A stretch of 64,000 nt of DNA from JANOMH01 sp031422295 (GCA_031422295.1 JANOQM010000090.1:1-64000); one strand, 5' to 3'. Counted from the first letter of the stretch, positions 7,834 through 15,832 are shown. Translations and numbers: made by a program. The notes: generated from the letters alone by a model not told the origin.

Positions 7834-9959
7834 CAGTTCACCGCCCCGGTCAATGTCACCCATGTCAGAATGACAGCGATCCCCAGCACCATGGCGATCA
7901 CATAATGATATAAATACCCCGATTGGGCCCGCCCGGCGAGTTTGGTCAGATAGGGCACGACGCCCATCGCCACGCCATTGATCCCGCCATCAATCACCCC
8001 GCCATCGCCTTGTTTCCACAGGAACTTGCCCGCCGAGAATACCGGGCGGACAATCAGGGCGTTATAGATTTCATCGAAATACCATTTATTCAGCAGGAAC
8101 TCATACAGCGGCCGTTGGTTAGCGGCCAGTTTCGCAGGCAGGTCGGGGCGGCGGATATACATCTGGAAGGCCAACAGAAAGCCTGCGACCATTGCGATAA
8201 ACGGCGACAGCTTGACCCATTCTGGCGCATCGTGCGCTTCATCGATCACATGATTGTCGGGGCCATAGAATATCGCACCTTGCCCCGCGATCTGGGTGTT
8301 GGGGGTAATGTTTTCAGCCTCGGGTGCGGCCTCTGTCGCAACAGCGTCAGCTTCGGTTGTTTCAGTAGCGTGGTCCGTGCCTTCTGCGGTCTCGGTTGCG
8401 TGTTCTGTGGCATCAACCTCATGCGCTTCGGCTTGGGTTATACCAAAGAAGACCTGCATTTTGTGATGATTGCCAAAAAAAGAATTATACCAAACCATCC
8501 CGGCCAAAACCGACCCCACAGCCAGCACCCCCAGCGGGATCAGCATGGTCAGCGGGCTTTCATGCGCATGGTCATGGGTATGTACATCGCCGCGGGCCTC
8601 GCCGAAAAACGTCATGAACATCAGACGCCAGCTGTAGAAACTGGTCATTGCAGCGGCGGCCACCAGCAGCCAGAACGCATAGAGGGTGCCGCCAGCAAAC
8701 GCGGATTCGATCACCGCGTCCTTGGACAGGAACCCGGCAAAACCAATCTGGGTCAATGGGATGCCGACGCCGGTAATCGCCAGGGTCCCGATCAGCATGG
8801 CGGCAAAGGTGTAAGGGATTTTCTTGCGCAACCCGCCATAGTTCCGCATATCCTGTTCGTGGTGCATCGCATGGATCACTGATCCCGCGCCCAGAAACAA
8901 CATGGCCTTGAAGAAGGCATGGGTGAACAGGTGGAACATCGCCACACCGTAAACGCCCGACCCGGCGGCGACGAACATATAGCCCAGTTGCGAGCAGGTC
9001 GAATAGGCGATGACGCGTTTGATGTCGTTCTGCACCAGCCCGACAGTTGCGGCAAAAAAGGCAGTGGATGCGCCAAGGAACACGATGAACGCCTTCGCCT
9101 CGGGCGCATATTCATAGATCGGCGACATCCGGCAGACCAGAAATACCCCTGCGGTCACCATGGTCGCGGCATGGATCAGGGCAGACACCGGCGTCGGCCC
9201 TTCCATCGCGTCGGGCAGCCAGGTGTGCAGGAACAATTGCGCCGATTTGCCCGCAGCGCCGATGAACAACAGAATGCCGATCAGATTGGCGGCATTCCAG
9301 TCGGTCCACAGGAAGGTCAGGGTCTTGTCCGCTAGCGTGGGGGCGGCGGCGAAGATGTCGTCGAAACGAACCGAGTCGGTCAGAAAGTAGATCGCGAAAA
9401 TCCCCAAGGCAAAGCCGAAATCGCCCACCCGGTTGACCACAAACGCCTTGATCGCGGCGGCATTGGCGCTGGCTTTACGGTAGTAGAACCCGATCAGCAA
9501 ATAGGAGGCGAGGCCGACCCCCTCCCAGCCGAAAAACATCTGCACGAGGTTATCGGCGGTGACCAGCATCAGCATGGCAAAGGTGAAAAACGACAGATAG
9601 GCGAAAAACCTCGGGCGGTAGCTTTCGCCATGCCGGAAATTGCCGTCATGCGCCATGTAGCCAAAGCTATACAGGTGGACCAATGCCGAAACCGTGGTGA
9701 TCACAATCAGCATGATCGCCGTCAGCCGGTCCAGCCTGATGGCCCAATCAGAGGCCAGCGTGCCGGATTCGATCCAGCGCATGATCTGGATCTGCTCGGT
9801 CACGCCGTCATGGGTCAGGAATACCACCCAGGACAACAGGCAGGACAGGAACAGCAGGGCTGTGGAGACCCATTGTGCCGCCGCCTCGCCGATGTATTTC
9901 CAGCCAAAGCCGCAGAGCAGGGCACCGACCAGCGGGGCGAAAAGGATGATGGTTTCCAT
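7833..9959 (-). CDS. nuoL: NADH-quinone oxidoreductase subunit L
   Basis: 708 residues. Distal antiporter-like subunit of complex I carrying the long lateral helix. Motifs: FFGWEGVGLASYLLIGFYY, LHTWLPDAMEGPTPVSALIH and KRVIAYSTCSQLGYM. Residues about 480-565 hold a His-rich loop (DVHTHDHAHES) and then a low-complexity Thr/Glu/Ala-rich insert (ATETAEGTDHATETTEAD and onward) before the C-terminal helices, longer than in E. coli NuoL. The start is 4 bases from the nuoK stop. Confidence 0.97.
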   Translation of the reverse strand: METIILFAPLVGALLCGFGWKYIGEAAAQWVSTALLFLSCLLSWVVFLTHDGVTEQIQIMRWIESGTLASDWAIRLDRLTAIMLIVITTVSALVHLYSFGYMAHDGNFRHGESYRPRFFAYLSFFTFAMLMLVTADNLVQMFFGWEGVGLASYLLIGFYYRKASANAAAIKAFVVNRVGDFGFALGIFAIYFLTDSVRFDDIFAAAPTLADKTLTFLWTDWNAANLIGILLFIGAAGKSAQLFLHTWLPDAMEGPTPVSALIHAATMVTAGVFLVCRMSPIYEYAPEAKAFIVFLGASTAFFAATVGLVQNDIKRVIAYSTCSQLGYMFVAAGSGVYGVAMFHLFTHAFFKAMLFLGAGSVIHAMHHEQDMRNYGGLRKKIPYTFAAMLIGTLAITGVGIPLTQIGFAGFLSKDAVIESAFAGGTLYAFWLLVAAAAMTSFYSWRLMFMTFFGEARGDVHTHDHAHESPLTMLIPLGVLAVGSVLAGMVWYNSFFGNHHKMQVFFGITQAEAHEVDATEHATETAEGTDHATETTEADAVATEAAPEAENITPNTQIAGQGAIFYGPDNHVIDEAHDAPEWVKLSPFIAMVAGFLLAFQMYIRRPDLPAKLAANQRPLYEFLLNKWYFDEIYNALIVRPVFSAGKFLWKQGDGGVIDGGINGVAMGVVPYLTKLAGRAQSGYLYHYVIAMVLGIAVILTWVTLTGAVN

Positions 9960-9963
9960 GGAT

Positions 9964-10269
9964 TTAGCCCTTCATCACGTTGACGTCTTCAACGTCGATG
10001 GTGCCGCGGGTGCGGAAGAAACAAACCAGAATGGCCAGCCCGATTGCGGCCTCGGCGGCAGCGACGGTCAGCACGAACAGGGTAAACACCTGCCCCACCA
10101 GATCGCCCAGAAAGCTGGAAAAGGCCACCAGATTGATGTTGACCGCCAGCAGCATCAACTCGATCGACATCAGCATGATGATGATATTCTTGCGGTTCAG
10201 GAACAGGCCAAAGATGCCGATCACGAACAGGGCGGCGGCGACGGTCAGGTAGTGTTCTAGGCCGATCAT
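9964..10269 (-). CDS. nuoK: NADH-quinone oxidoreductase subunit K
   Basis: 101 residues, three TM helices. It contains the conserved membrane glutamates (SIELMLLAVN and AAAEAAIGLAI) of the proton path. It starts MIGLEHYLTVAALFVIGIFG with GAGGAG eleven bases upstream. Its ATG overlaps the stop of the upstream secreted-protein gene (CAATGA). The first 16 codons are duplicated at 10847-10894. Confidence 0.97.
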   Translation of the reverse strand: MIGLEHYLTVAAALFVIGIFGLFLNRKNIIIMLMSIELMLLAVNINLVAFSSFLGDLVGQVFTLFVLTVAAAEAAIGLAILVCFFRTRGTIDVEDVNVMKG

Positions 10270-10733
10270 TGGGTTGGCTCCTCGTTCCGCCGAAGATTGT
10301 AAGTCTCGCAGGCGCAGCTTTGCTCGGTGAACTCCGAAACCGTGGCCACTGCCCCCATGCCGATCACTGTGTCGCGCAATTGTTGCAGCGTGATCGGCGC
10401 GGTCTGGTTGCGCATGCTGTCGAACACATAGCTGACCCCATCGTTGAGCGTTTCATTTGCCAGATAATCAGCGACACGCACGGTCAATTGTTCGCCTGTC
10501 GTGCAGTGCTGCAACACATGCAGCCAGTCCCGCCCGCCCGACGGCAGCGCCATGGCCGAAAAGAACACGAAGTCATCGCCGAGAGCGTAGGGGGTATACC
10601 AGGAGTAGAGGCTCGCTTCAGGATGACCGGCTTCGAGCCTGCAAAGTGGCGGTACTTGAGCTGGGGCTGCACTTGCCCAAGCGGTCGCGGCGACACAGGC
10701 CAAGCGACGGAGAAGAACGTGCCGGCCCGTCAC
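10266..10733 (-). CDS. Secreted Cys-rich protein P1 of the nuoJ-nuoK insert family
   Basis: 155 residues from a GTG start that overlaps the TGA of the upstream chimeric nuoK fragment (GTGA). N-terminal signal peptide (positive VLLRR, then hydrophobic to about residue 25, ASAAPA). Shared family features: Cys31, HCTTG at 76-80, an FDSMRNQTAP helix near 105-113, TLQQLRDTV, and CAC at 140-142. It aligns best with the protein at 11473-11949 (HCASG, EVMRDAIA, CGC). Probably periplasmic with disulfides. Function unknown. No homologous family is recognised. Confidence 0.7.
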   Translation of the reverse strand: MTGRHVLLRRLACVAATAWASAAPAQVPPLCRLEAGHPEASLYSWYTPYALGDDFVFFSAMALPSGGRDWLHVLQHCTTGEQLTVRVADYLANETLNDGVSYVFDSMRNQTAPITLQQLRDTVIGMGAVATVSEFTEQSCACETYNLRRNEEPTQ

Positions 10734-10894
10734 AACCGCAGCCCTGCTTTTTGGGTCGCTTGAGTCCGCCCGTTGGCAGCGCAGGTTGCTGCCGGAGCGC
10801 GGACCGGATGGCGCAATTGCGTGGCCGGGAACACACGAAAGACGCAGGCAACGAAGAGCGCTGCAACGGTGAGGTAGTGTTCTAGGCCGATCAT
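10730..10894 (-). pseudogene. nuoK 5' fragment fused to an unrelated tail (54-codon chimeric frame)
   Basis: The frame starts MIGLEHYLTVAALFVA, identical to residues 1-15 or 16 of the real NuoK, and the upstream GGAGCC box and CCAATGATCGGCC context are copied as well. After that the sequence diverges (CVFRVFPATQLRHPVR) and the membrane helices are lost. The frame stays open to a TGA that overlaps the GTG of the next gene. It cannot be a working NuoK. It is best read as a duplication scar that may still serve as a coupling leader for the downstream gene. Confidence 0.75.
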
Positions 10895-10906
10895 TGGGAG
10901 GCTCCT

Positions 10907-11476
10907 TTAGTCATTCACATCGACGCGGTCGACGTAGCGAGTCTGATCGACCGGACGAAAACTGTCGAAGAATTCTGAACAGCCACAGGTCTGTTCCGTT
11001 TCGATCAGTTCTATAGCATCGGGATAAGCACCAAGAACTGCACGCCGCAAGTCGGATAACTCAATTGGAACACCTTGCGCAATTTCTGGATTTAGGAGAC
11101 TGGAAGCCACTAGCGCTTCGTTCAGATCATCCCAATCTTTTCCCGGGACAGCAAAAAAAGATCCCGAGGCGCAATGCAAGACACGCGCACCAGTGAAGTC
11201 ATGAAGCCTAGGAATCGGCGTGGGCAACAATCGGACCGAACCGTCAAAATAGTGCGCACTGTTCCGATAGCCGTCGACCACTACTCCGGTCGGTGCAATA
11301 CCAATGCCATTGAGTCCACCCCAGTCTGCCAGCGGAATTGAAGGACCAACCCACATGTTGGATTCCCTTACCGCTTCGCAGGGGAGCGAAACGGAAAACG
11401 GCATTGCCGATGTTGCAAGAAGGCAGCCAACCGATAGTGCAGCGAGGACAATTTGACGCCTCAAGTTACCAATCAT
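10907..11476 (-). CDS. Secreted Cys-rich protein P2 of the nuoJ-nuoK insert family
   Basis: 189 residues from the ATG at 11476, which overlaps the upstream stop (CAATGA). A longer frame to 11515 runs inside the neighbour and is rejected. Signal peptide MIGNLRRQIVLAALSVG onward, cleavage near residue 30. Family motifs: Cys33, HCASG at 101-105, LSDLRRAVLGAYPDA, and CGC at 164-166 followed by SEFF. The first three codons (ATG ATT GGT) match the nuoK start ATG ATC GGC, hinting that the junction was copied from the nuoK start. More AT-rich than nuo genes. Unknown function. Confidence 0.68.
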   Translation of the reverse strand: MIGNLRRQIVLAALSVGCLLATSAMPFSVSLPCEAVRESNMWVGPSIPLADWGGLNGIGIAPTGVVVDGYRNSAHYFDGSVRLLPTPIPRLHDFTGARVLHCASGSFFAVPGKDWDDLNEALVASSLLNPEIAQGVPIELSDLRRAVLGAYPDAIELIETEQTCGCSEFFDSFRPVDQTRYVDRVDVND

Positions 11477-11949
11477 TGGCCACCCCTCTCTGCCCACGGT
11501 GTCCGGTTGCCCCACAACTCCGGATAAAACGCCGCGCAGCCGCAGGCTTCGGTATCGGCCATGTACACTTCGGCATTCCCGCCCGCCGCGCGAATCCGGC
11601 TTTCCAGGTCGGCCATGGTAAAGCTGTGAGACGCGGCGATGGCGTCGCGCATCACCTCATAGGTGTTCACCGGACTTGACCAGCTGTCATGCTCGGTGAT
11701 GTTCAGGCTGACCGACGCCAAAGTCTGACCCGACGCGCAATGCGTAAACGTGATCAGCGTCCCCGAGGACCAGAAGGACGCACTCCCATCGGCCTGCATG
11801 ACGATCCCCTGCCCCATGTCCGTCACTGGTCCGGCCCATGCAGAATCGTCCCCGCTCACGGTCTCGAACTCGCAGGCCTTTGGGTCCAGCGCCATGGCCT
11901 GCAGCGGCAACAGAGCCGTCACAACCGCAATGGACGCCGATTGCATCAT
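11473..11949 (-). CDS. Secreted Cys-rich protein P3 of the nuoJ-nuoK insert family
   Basis: 158 residues. Signal peptide MMQSASIAVVTALLPLQAMA. Motifs: Cys26, FTHCASGQTL (HCASG at 70-74), EVMRDAIAASHSFTMADLES, and ACGCAAFYPELWG with CGC at 136-138. Its ATG overlaps the TGA of the upstream nuoJ remnant, mimicking how the next family gene upstream follows the real nuoJ. It is the family member with the clearest motif set and can serve as query for the others. Probably periplasmic. Confidence 0.7.
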   Translation of the reverse strand: MMQSASIAVVTALLPLQAMALDPKACEFETVSGDDSAWAGPVTDMGQGIVMQADGSASFWSSGTLITFTHCASGQTLASVSLNITEHDSWSSPVNTYEVMRDAIAASHSFTMADLESRIRAAGGNAEVYMADTEACGCAAFYPELWGNRTPWAERGGQ

Positions 11950-12077
11950 ATCCCCTGCCCCGGTTTCACGTTCTTCAGCTCCATCGCCTTGGCCGGATCG
12001 CGGAACATCTGGGCCAGCACGTCTTGGCGTTTGATATCGGTGCGGTGGCGCAGGGACAGGTGGAAATCAGAGGTCAT
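11946..12077 (-). pseudogene. Duplicated nuoJ 3' end (43-codon in-frame remnant)
   Basis: Residues 9-43 repeat the last 35 residues of NuoJ (LRHRTDIKRQDVLAQMFRDP ... VKPGQGI) with a single Asp-to-Asn change. About five of 107 aligned bases differ and four of those are silent. A new ATG (MTSDFHLS) overlaps the upstream stop (CAATGA), and its own TGA overlaps the downstream ATG. All membrane segments of NuoJ are missing. The excess of silent differences suggests the frame is still read, or that it is kept similar by gene conversion. Confidence 0.8.
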
Positions 12078-12643
12078 TGGCCCGCCCCTTGAGAATCTGG
12101 GTAGAAGATGCTGCAACCACAAAGCAGATCGACACGATCACGAGGCCAAACGGGATCGCCCCACGGGTCAGTCAGATACCTCTCAACCGGATCAGACTCT
12201 CGCGCACCAGCGGCAACGGCTGTTGCAACCATTTCGGTTAGGTTCTCTCCGTCTGCCAATGATACAACGGCATCAGGACCAATGATGTCGTAGGTAAAAT
12301 ATGTTGGCCCGCAGGAGTCCGACAACTCCTCACCATCAGGACCAACCATCTGGACGCTGGGCCCCTCCAGAATCGTGGCCTCCCGCGTGTTACAATCGAC
12401 AATCAGGGCGGACCGCGATCCCCACAACCGTTGTGCAATCCGGCCGTGCCCTATGTTTTCGGCCTCTCTGGCAGACCATTGATCATACACACCGGCGTTA
12501 TCGAAAGCGCAGTTGTCCAGTTGTTGGACAGGGCGGCTCTCCATCATGATTTGGAAGTTGGAACGCTCATCCGTGATGAACGAACATGCCGGGGCAACCT
12601 CCGGGACCATGGTTAAGGCAATGAAAACACGCGCTAATCGCAT
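12074..12643 (-). CDS. Secreted Cys-rich protein P4 of the nuoJ-nuoK insert family (divergent)
   Basis: 189 residues, starting one base after the nuoJ stop. Short signal peptide MRLARVFIALTMVPEVAPA, mature N-terminal Cys20. It keeps the C-terminal family signature LLCGCSIFYPDSQG (CGC at 175-177) and a degenerate central motif (IVDCNTRE at 82-88), and has two extra cysteines (Cys45, Cys111). More AT-rich than nuoJ. It is the most divergent of the four. Function unknown; location and cysteines suggest the periplasm. Confidence 0.65.
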   Translation of the reverse strand: MRLARVFIALTMVPEVAPACSFITDERSNFQIMMESRPVQQLDNCAFDNAGVYDQWSAREAENIGHGRIAQRLWGSRSALIVDCNTREATILEGPSVQMVGPDGEELSDSCGPTYFTYDIIGPDAVVSLADGENLTEMVATAVAAGARESDPVERYLTDPWGDPVWPRDRVDLLCGCSIFYPDSQGAGQ

Positions 12644-12644
12644 C

Positions 12645-13250
12645 TCATATCCCCTGCCCCGGTTTCACGTCCTTCAGTTCCATCGCCTTGGCCGGGTCGC
12701 GGAACATCTGGGCCAGCACGTCCTGGCGCTTGATATCGGTGCGGTGGCGCAGGGTCAGCACGATGGCCCCGATCATCGCTACCAGCAGGATCAGGCCGGA
12801 AAGCTGGAACAAGATCAGATACTTGTCATAGATCAGCAGGCCCAAGGCGGCGGAATTGGTGGCCTCCCCGGTGGGGGCGGCAATCCGGCCTGCGATGCCT
12901 TCGGAATAGTCCCAGACGCCAAAGGCCAGTGCCAGCTGGATCATGATGATGACGCCCATCAACAGGGCCAGCGGCATGTATTTGGCCATTTCCGCCTTGA
13001 GTTCGGCAAAGTCGATGTCCAGCATCATCACCACGAACAGGAACAGCACGGCGACCGCGCCGACATAGACGATCATCAAGAGCATGGCGAGGAATTCGGC
13101 CCCGAGCAGCACGAACAGCCCGGCCGATGACAGGAATGTCAGGATCAGCCACAGCACCGAATGCACCGGGTTGCGGGCGATGACGGTCATCAGGCCGCCG
13201 ATGATGACGGTTACGGCGAAAAGGTAAAAGGTGACGATGGCGACGGTCAT
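12645..13250 (-). CDS. nuoJ: NADH-quinone oxidoreductase subunit J
   Basis: 201 residues, five TM helices. The conserved third helix reads FLAMLLMIVYVGAVAVLFLF, which forms the pi-bulge region linking quinone chemistry to proton pumping. Its start overlaps the stop of the CMD-family gene (ATGA). The last 35 codons are duplicated at 11946. Confidence 0.96.
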   Translation of the reverse strand: MTVAIVTFYLFAVTVIIGGLMTVIARNPVHSVLWLILTFLSSAGLFVLLGAEFLAMLLMIVYVGAVAVLFLFVVMMLDIDFAELKAEMAKYMPLALLMGVIIMIQLALAFGVWDYSEGIAGRIAAPTGEATNSAALGLLIYDKYLILFQLSGLILLVAMIGAIVLTLRHRTDIKRQDVLAQMFRDPAKAMELKDVKPGQGI

Positions 13251-13645
13251 TTCGGGTCCTCTTCCATCACGGACGTGGCCAGTTCCATGGCTTTGGTCAT
13301 GGCCGGAACGCCGCCGAACAGGCCCATCATGCCAATGGTTTCAGTAATTTCCTGCTTGGTGGCCCCCGCCTCGATCAAATGCCGGACAGTCAGCCGGATC
13401 TGCGCCTCGGCCTGTGCGCCCAGAACGGTCAGGCCCGCGAGGGTCAGCAACAGCTTGGTCTTTGCGTCCAACCCCTCGGGGTTCAACCCCTTGCCCATCC
13501 ACGCCTCCATGACCTCTTTCGGCATGGTCGGCCAGAGCGCCTCGAACCCCTTGGGGGTCAGGTTTTCCATGCCGGGTGCAATGGCTTTGGCCCAGTCTTG
13601 GCCCATCTGGAGCATCGCGGCGAAAGGGTCTTTGGGGTCGGTCAT
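13247..13645 (-). CDS. Carboxymuconolactone decarboxylase-like (AhpD-fold) protein
   Basis: 132 residues. The C-terminal half (DAKTKLLLTLAGLTVLGAQ, VRHLIEAGATKQEITETIGM, FGGVPAMTKAMELA) follows the CMD fold pattern. The CxxC redox pair of AhpD is absent, so peroxidase-reductase activity is unlikely. The N-terminus carries an amphipathic extension (PFAAMLQMGQDWAKAIAPGM). It overlaps nuoJ and the upstream coiled-coil gene by ATGA, so it is made with complex I. A role in complex I assembly or metabolism is only a guess. Confidence 0.75.
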   Translation of the reverse strand: MTDPKDPFAAMLQMGQDWAKAIAPGMENLTPKGFEALWPTMPKEVMEAWMGKGLNPEGLDAKTKLLLTLAGLTVLGAQAEAQIRLTVRHLIEAGATKQEITETIGMMGLFGGVPAMTKAMELATSVMEEDPK

Positions 13646-13866
13646 TTGGTTTTGCCCTCAAGCGCTTCAACGCGCTCGTCGATGTGATGGACGTGACCCG
13701 CCAACATGGTCAAGATTATCGCGACTCCATCAACCCTTTGGGTCAAATCAGATAATCCTTCATCCATACCCTTACGAAGGTCTGCAACATTTTCGCCCAA
13801 TAAATCCATCTTGCTGCGCATTTCGCGCAGTTGCTGCAGGATCAGGTTTTCGACATTGTCATTCAT
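13642..13866 (-). CDS. Small predicted coiled-coil protein in the nuo operon
   Basis: 74 residues, MNDNVENLILQQLREMRSKM, with heptad-like hydrophobic spacing almost throughout (LRKGMDEGLSDLTQRVDGVA) and no signal peptide. Similar short proteins recalled from other bacteria lie in toxin or unknown contexts. No function can be assigned. It is coupled to the CMD-like gene by an ATGA overlap and starts 9 bases after the nuoI stop. Confidence 0.6.
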   Translation of the reverse strand: MNDNVENLILQQLREMRSKMDLLGENVADLRKGMDEGLSDLTQRVDGVAIILTMLAGHVHHIDERVEALEGKTK

Positions 13867-13875
13867 GACTGTCCC

Positions 13876-14370
13876 TCACCGATACGGCGCATCTATTTCA
13901 AGGTTGCGGGCAATCTCGGCTTCCCAGCGGTCGCCGTTGGCCAGCAGTTTGGCCTTGTCGTAATACAGTTCCTCGCGGGTTTCGGTGCTGAATTCGAAAT
14001 TCGGCCCTTCGACGATGGCATCGACCGGACACGCCTCTTGGCAGAAGCCGCAATAGATGCATTTGGTCATGTCGATGTCATAGCGGGTGGTGCGGCGCGA
14101 CCCGTCCTCGCGCGGTTCGGCGTCGATGGTGATGGCTTGGGCCGGGCAGACCGCCTCGCATAATTTGCAGGCAATGCAGCGTTCTTCGCCATTGGCATAG
14201 CGGCGCAGCGCGTGTTCGCCGCGGAACCGGGGGCTGAGGGGGCCTTTTTCATGCGGGTAGTTCAGGGTGGCCTTGGGGGCGAAAAAGTATTTCATCCCCA
14301 GCTTGAAGCCCTGAAAGAAGTCCTGCAACAGGAAGTATTTCGCCGCGCGGGTGTAGTCCATTTGGGTCAT
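13876..14370 (-). CDS. nuoI: NADH-quinone oxidoreductase subunit I
   Basis: 164 residues. Two 4Fe-4S ferredoxin motifs: C65-x2-C68-x2-C71-x3-C75P and C104-x2-C107-x2-C110-x3-C114P, carrying clusters N6a and N6b of the peripheral arm. The N-terminal amphipathic segment (FLLQDFFQGFKLGMKYFFAP) docks to the membrane arm. The ATG overlaps the stop of the small secreted-protein gene upstream. Confidence 0.97.
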   Translation of the reverse strand: MTQMDYTRAAKYFLLQDFFQGFKLGMKYFFAPKATLNYPHEKGPLSPRFRGEHALRRYANGEERCIACKLCEAVCPAQAITIDAEPREDGSRRTTRYDIDMTKCIYCGFCQEACPVDAIVEGPNFEFSTETREELYYDKAKLLANGDRWEAEIARNLEIDAPYR

Positions 14371-14795
14371 TGATTGATCTCCGCCAAAAGCCTGAGGTCC
14401 GCGCGCCTCTGTGGTGTGTATCGTTCATCAAACTGCATCAGAACTCCTTCAAGTTCTGAATTGAGAAACTCTGGTCGCCAACAATCGACGAGAGTGTCCC
14501 TTGCGACGAAGCTATTCCGCGCTTGGTCATCCATCGGATACTCATCGATCCAAATCGTGTCACCAATATATAGAGAAGTTACCATGCGCCAGCGATGCTC
14601 GGGGTCCGCCAACAATTGCTCTCCGGTTAAAGGCTCGCCGACAGGCTCCAGCAGTTCCATTTCGGTATAGAATTCATCACTGAAGAACGACTCTGAGAGG
14701 CTTTCTCTGAACACTTCTTCTGCATCAACACAGTTCATGTCGGCCAAACCTATCGTCGGCATCAGAATAGCCCCAATTGACGCCATAAGCCGCAT
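14367..14795 (-). CDS. Small exported protein between nuoH and nuoI
   Basis: 142 residues from the ATG at 14795, which shares one base with the nuoH TGA (TGATG). Signal peptide MRLMASIGAILMPTIGLA, then acidic mature protein with two cysteines (Cys22 and one in LVDCWRPEFLN). Lower GC than nuoH and nuoI. It lacks the C-x-C signature of the nuoJ-nuoK family although the signal peptides look alike. No known family recognised. ATGA overlap with nuoI shows it is inside the operon. Confidence 0.65.
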   Translation of the reverse strand: MRLMASIGAILMPTIGLADMNCVDAEEVFRESLSESFFSDEFYTEMELLEPVGEPLTGEQLLADPEHRWRMVTSLYIGDTIWIDEYPMDDQARNSFVARDTLVDCWRPEFLNSELEGVLMQFDERYTPQRRADLRLLAEINQ

Positions 14796-15832
14796 CACAC
14801 CCCCACCCATCTTGCCCAGAACCCGCCGAACACCTCGAACTTCGCCAGAAACGCCACCAGCACGACCCAGCCGAGCGACATCGGCAGGAACACTTTCCAG
14901 CCCAGCCGCATCAACTGGTCATAGCGGTAGCGGGGGGTAATGGCCTTGACCATGGCGAAAAGGAAGAACACGAAACCCATTTTCAGCGCCATCCAGAAGA
15001 TGCCGTCGGGTAGGCCGGGGATTGGCGACAGCCAGCCGCCGAGGAACAGCAGCGAGACCAGCGCACACATCAGCACCACGGCCATCAACTCGCCGATCAT
15101 GAACAGCAGGAACGGGGTCGAGGAATATTCGACCTGATAGCCCGCGACCAGTTCCGATTCCGCCTCGGGCAAATCAAACGGCGGGCGGTTGGTTTCGGCC
15201 AAGGCGCTGATGAAGAACAGGAAAACCATCGGGAAATGCGGGATCAGATACCAGTTCAGGATGCCATAGTCGCCATCCTGCGCCCGGACGATATCGCCAA
15301 AGTTCATCGACCCGGTACTGATGATGACCCCGATGATGATCAGCCCCAGCGACACCTCATAGGAAATCATCTGCGCCGCCGACCGCAACGACCCCAGAAA
15401 CGGGTATTTCGAGTTGGACGCCCAGCCGCCCATGATGACGCCGTAAACCTCAAGGCTGGACACCGCGAACACGAACAGGATCGCCACGTTGATGTCCGAC
15501 AGCACCCAGCCGTCGTTAAACGGGATCACGGCCCATGCGATGACGGCCAGCACAAAGGAAATCATCGGGGCCAGGAAGAACACGAAACGGTCGGCCCCAG
15601 CGGGGACGATGATTTCCTTGACGATGTATTTCAGGAAATCGGCAAATGATTGCAGCAGGCCAAAAGTGCCCACCATGTTCGGGCCCCGGCGCATCTGCAC
15701 GGCGGCCCAGATCTTGCGGTCGGCATACATCAGGAACGCCAAAGCGATCAGCAAAGGGATCAGCACCAGCAGACATTGGCCCAGCACAACAAGGACAATG
15801 CCCAGATTGGTGTCGGTGAAAAACTCAATCAT
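14795..15832 (-). CDS. nuoH: NADH-quinone oxidoreductase subunit H
   Basis: 345 residues, eight TM helices. Contains the quinone-chamber loops: ADRKIWAAVQMRRGPNMVG, ETNRPPFDLPEAESELVAGY and RYRYDQLMRLGWK. Subunit H joins the membrane and peripheral arms at the quinone site. Normal length. It precedes the small exported protein with a TGATG overlap. Confidence 0.97.
   Translation of the reverse strand: MIEFFTDTNLGIVLVVLGQCLLVLIPLLIALAFLMYADRKIWAAVQMRRGPNMVGTFGLLQSFADFLKYIVKEIIVPAGADRFVFFLAPMISFVLAVIAWAVIPFNDGWVLSDINVAILFVFAVSSLEVYGVIMGGWASNSKYPFLGSLRSAAQMISYEVSLGLIIIGVIISTGSMNFGDIVRAQDGDYGILNWYLIPHFPMVFLFFISALAETNRPPFDLPEAESELVAGYQVEYSSTPFLLFMIGELMAVVLMCALVSLLFLGGWLSPIPGLPDGIFWMALKMGFVFFLFAMVKAITPRYRYDQLMRLGWKVFLPMSLGWVVLVAFLAKFEVFGGFWARWVGV

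Noticed and set aside
14367..14795. Assigning this gene to the nuoJ-nuoK C-x-C family
   Set aside because: Signal peptide is alike, but the HC-x-[ST]-G and C-x-C motifs are missing, so it is treated as separate.
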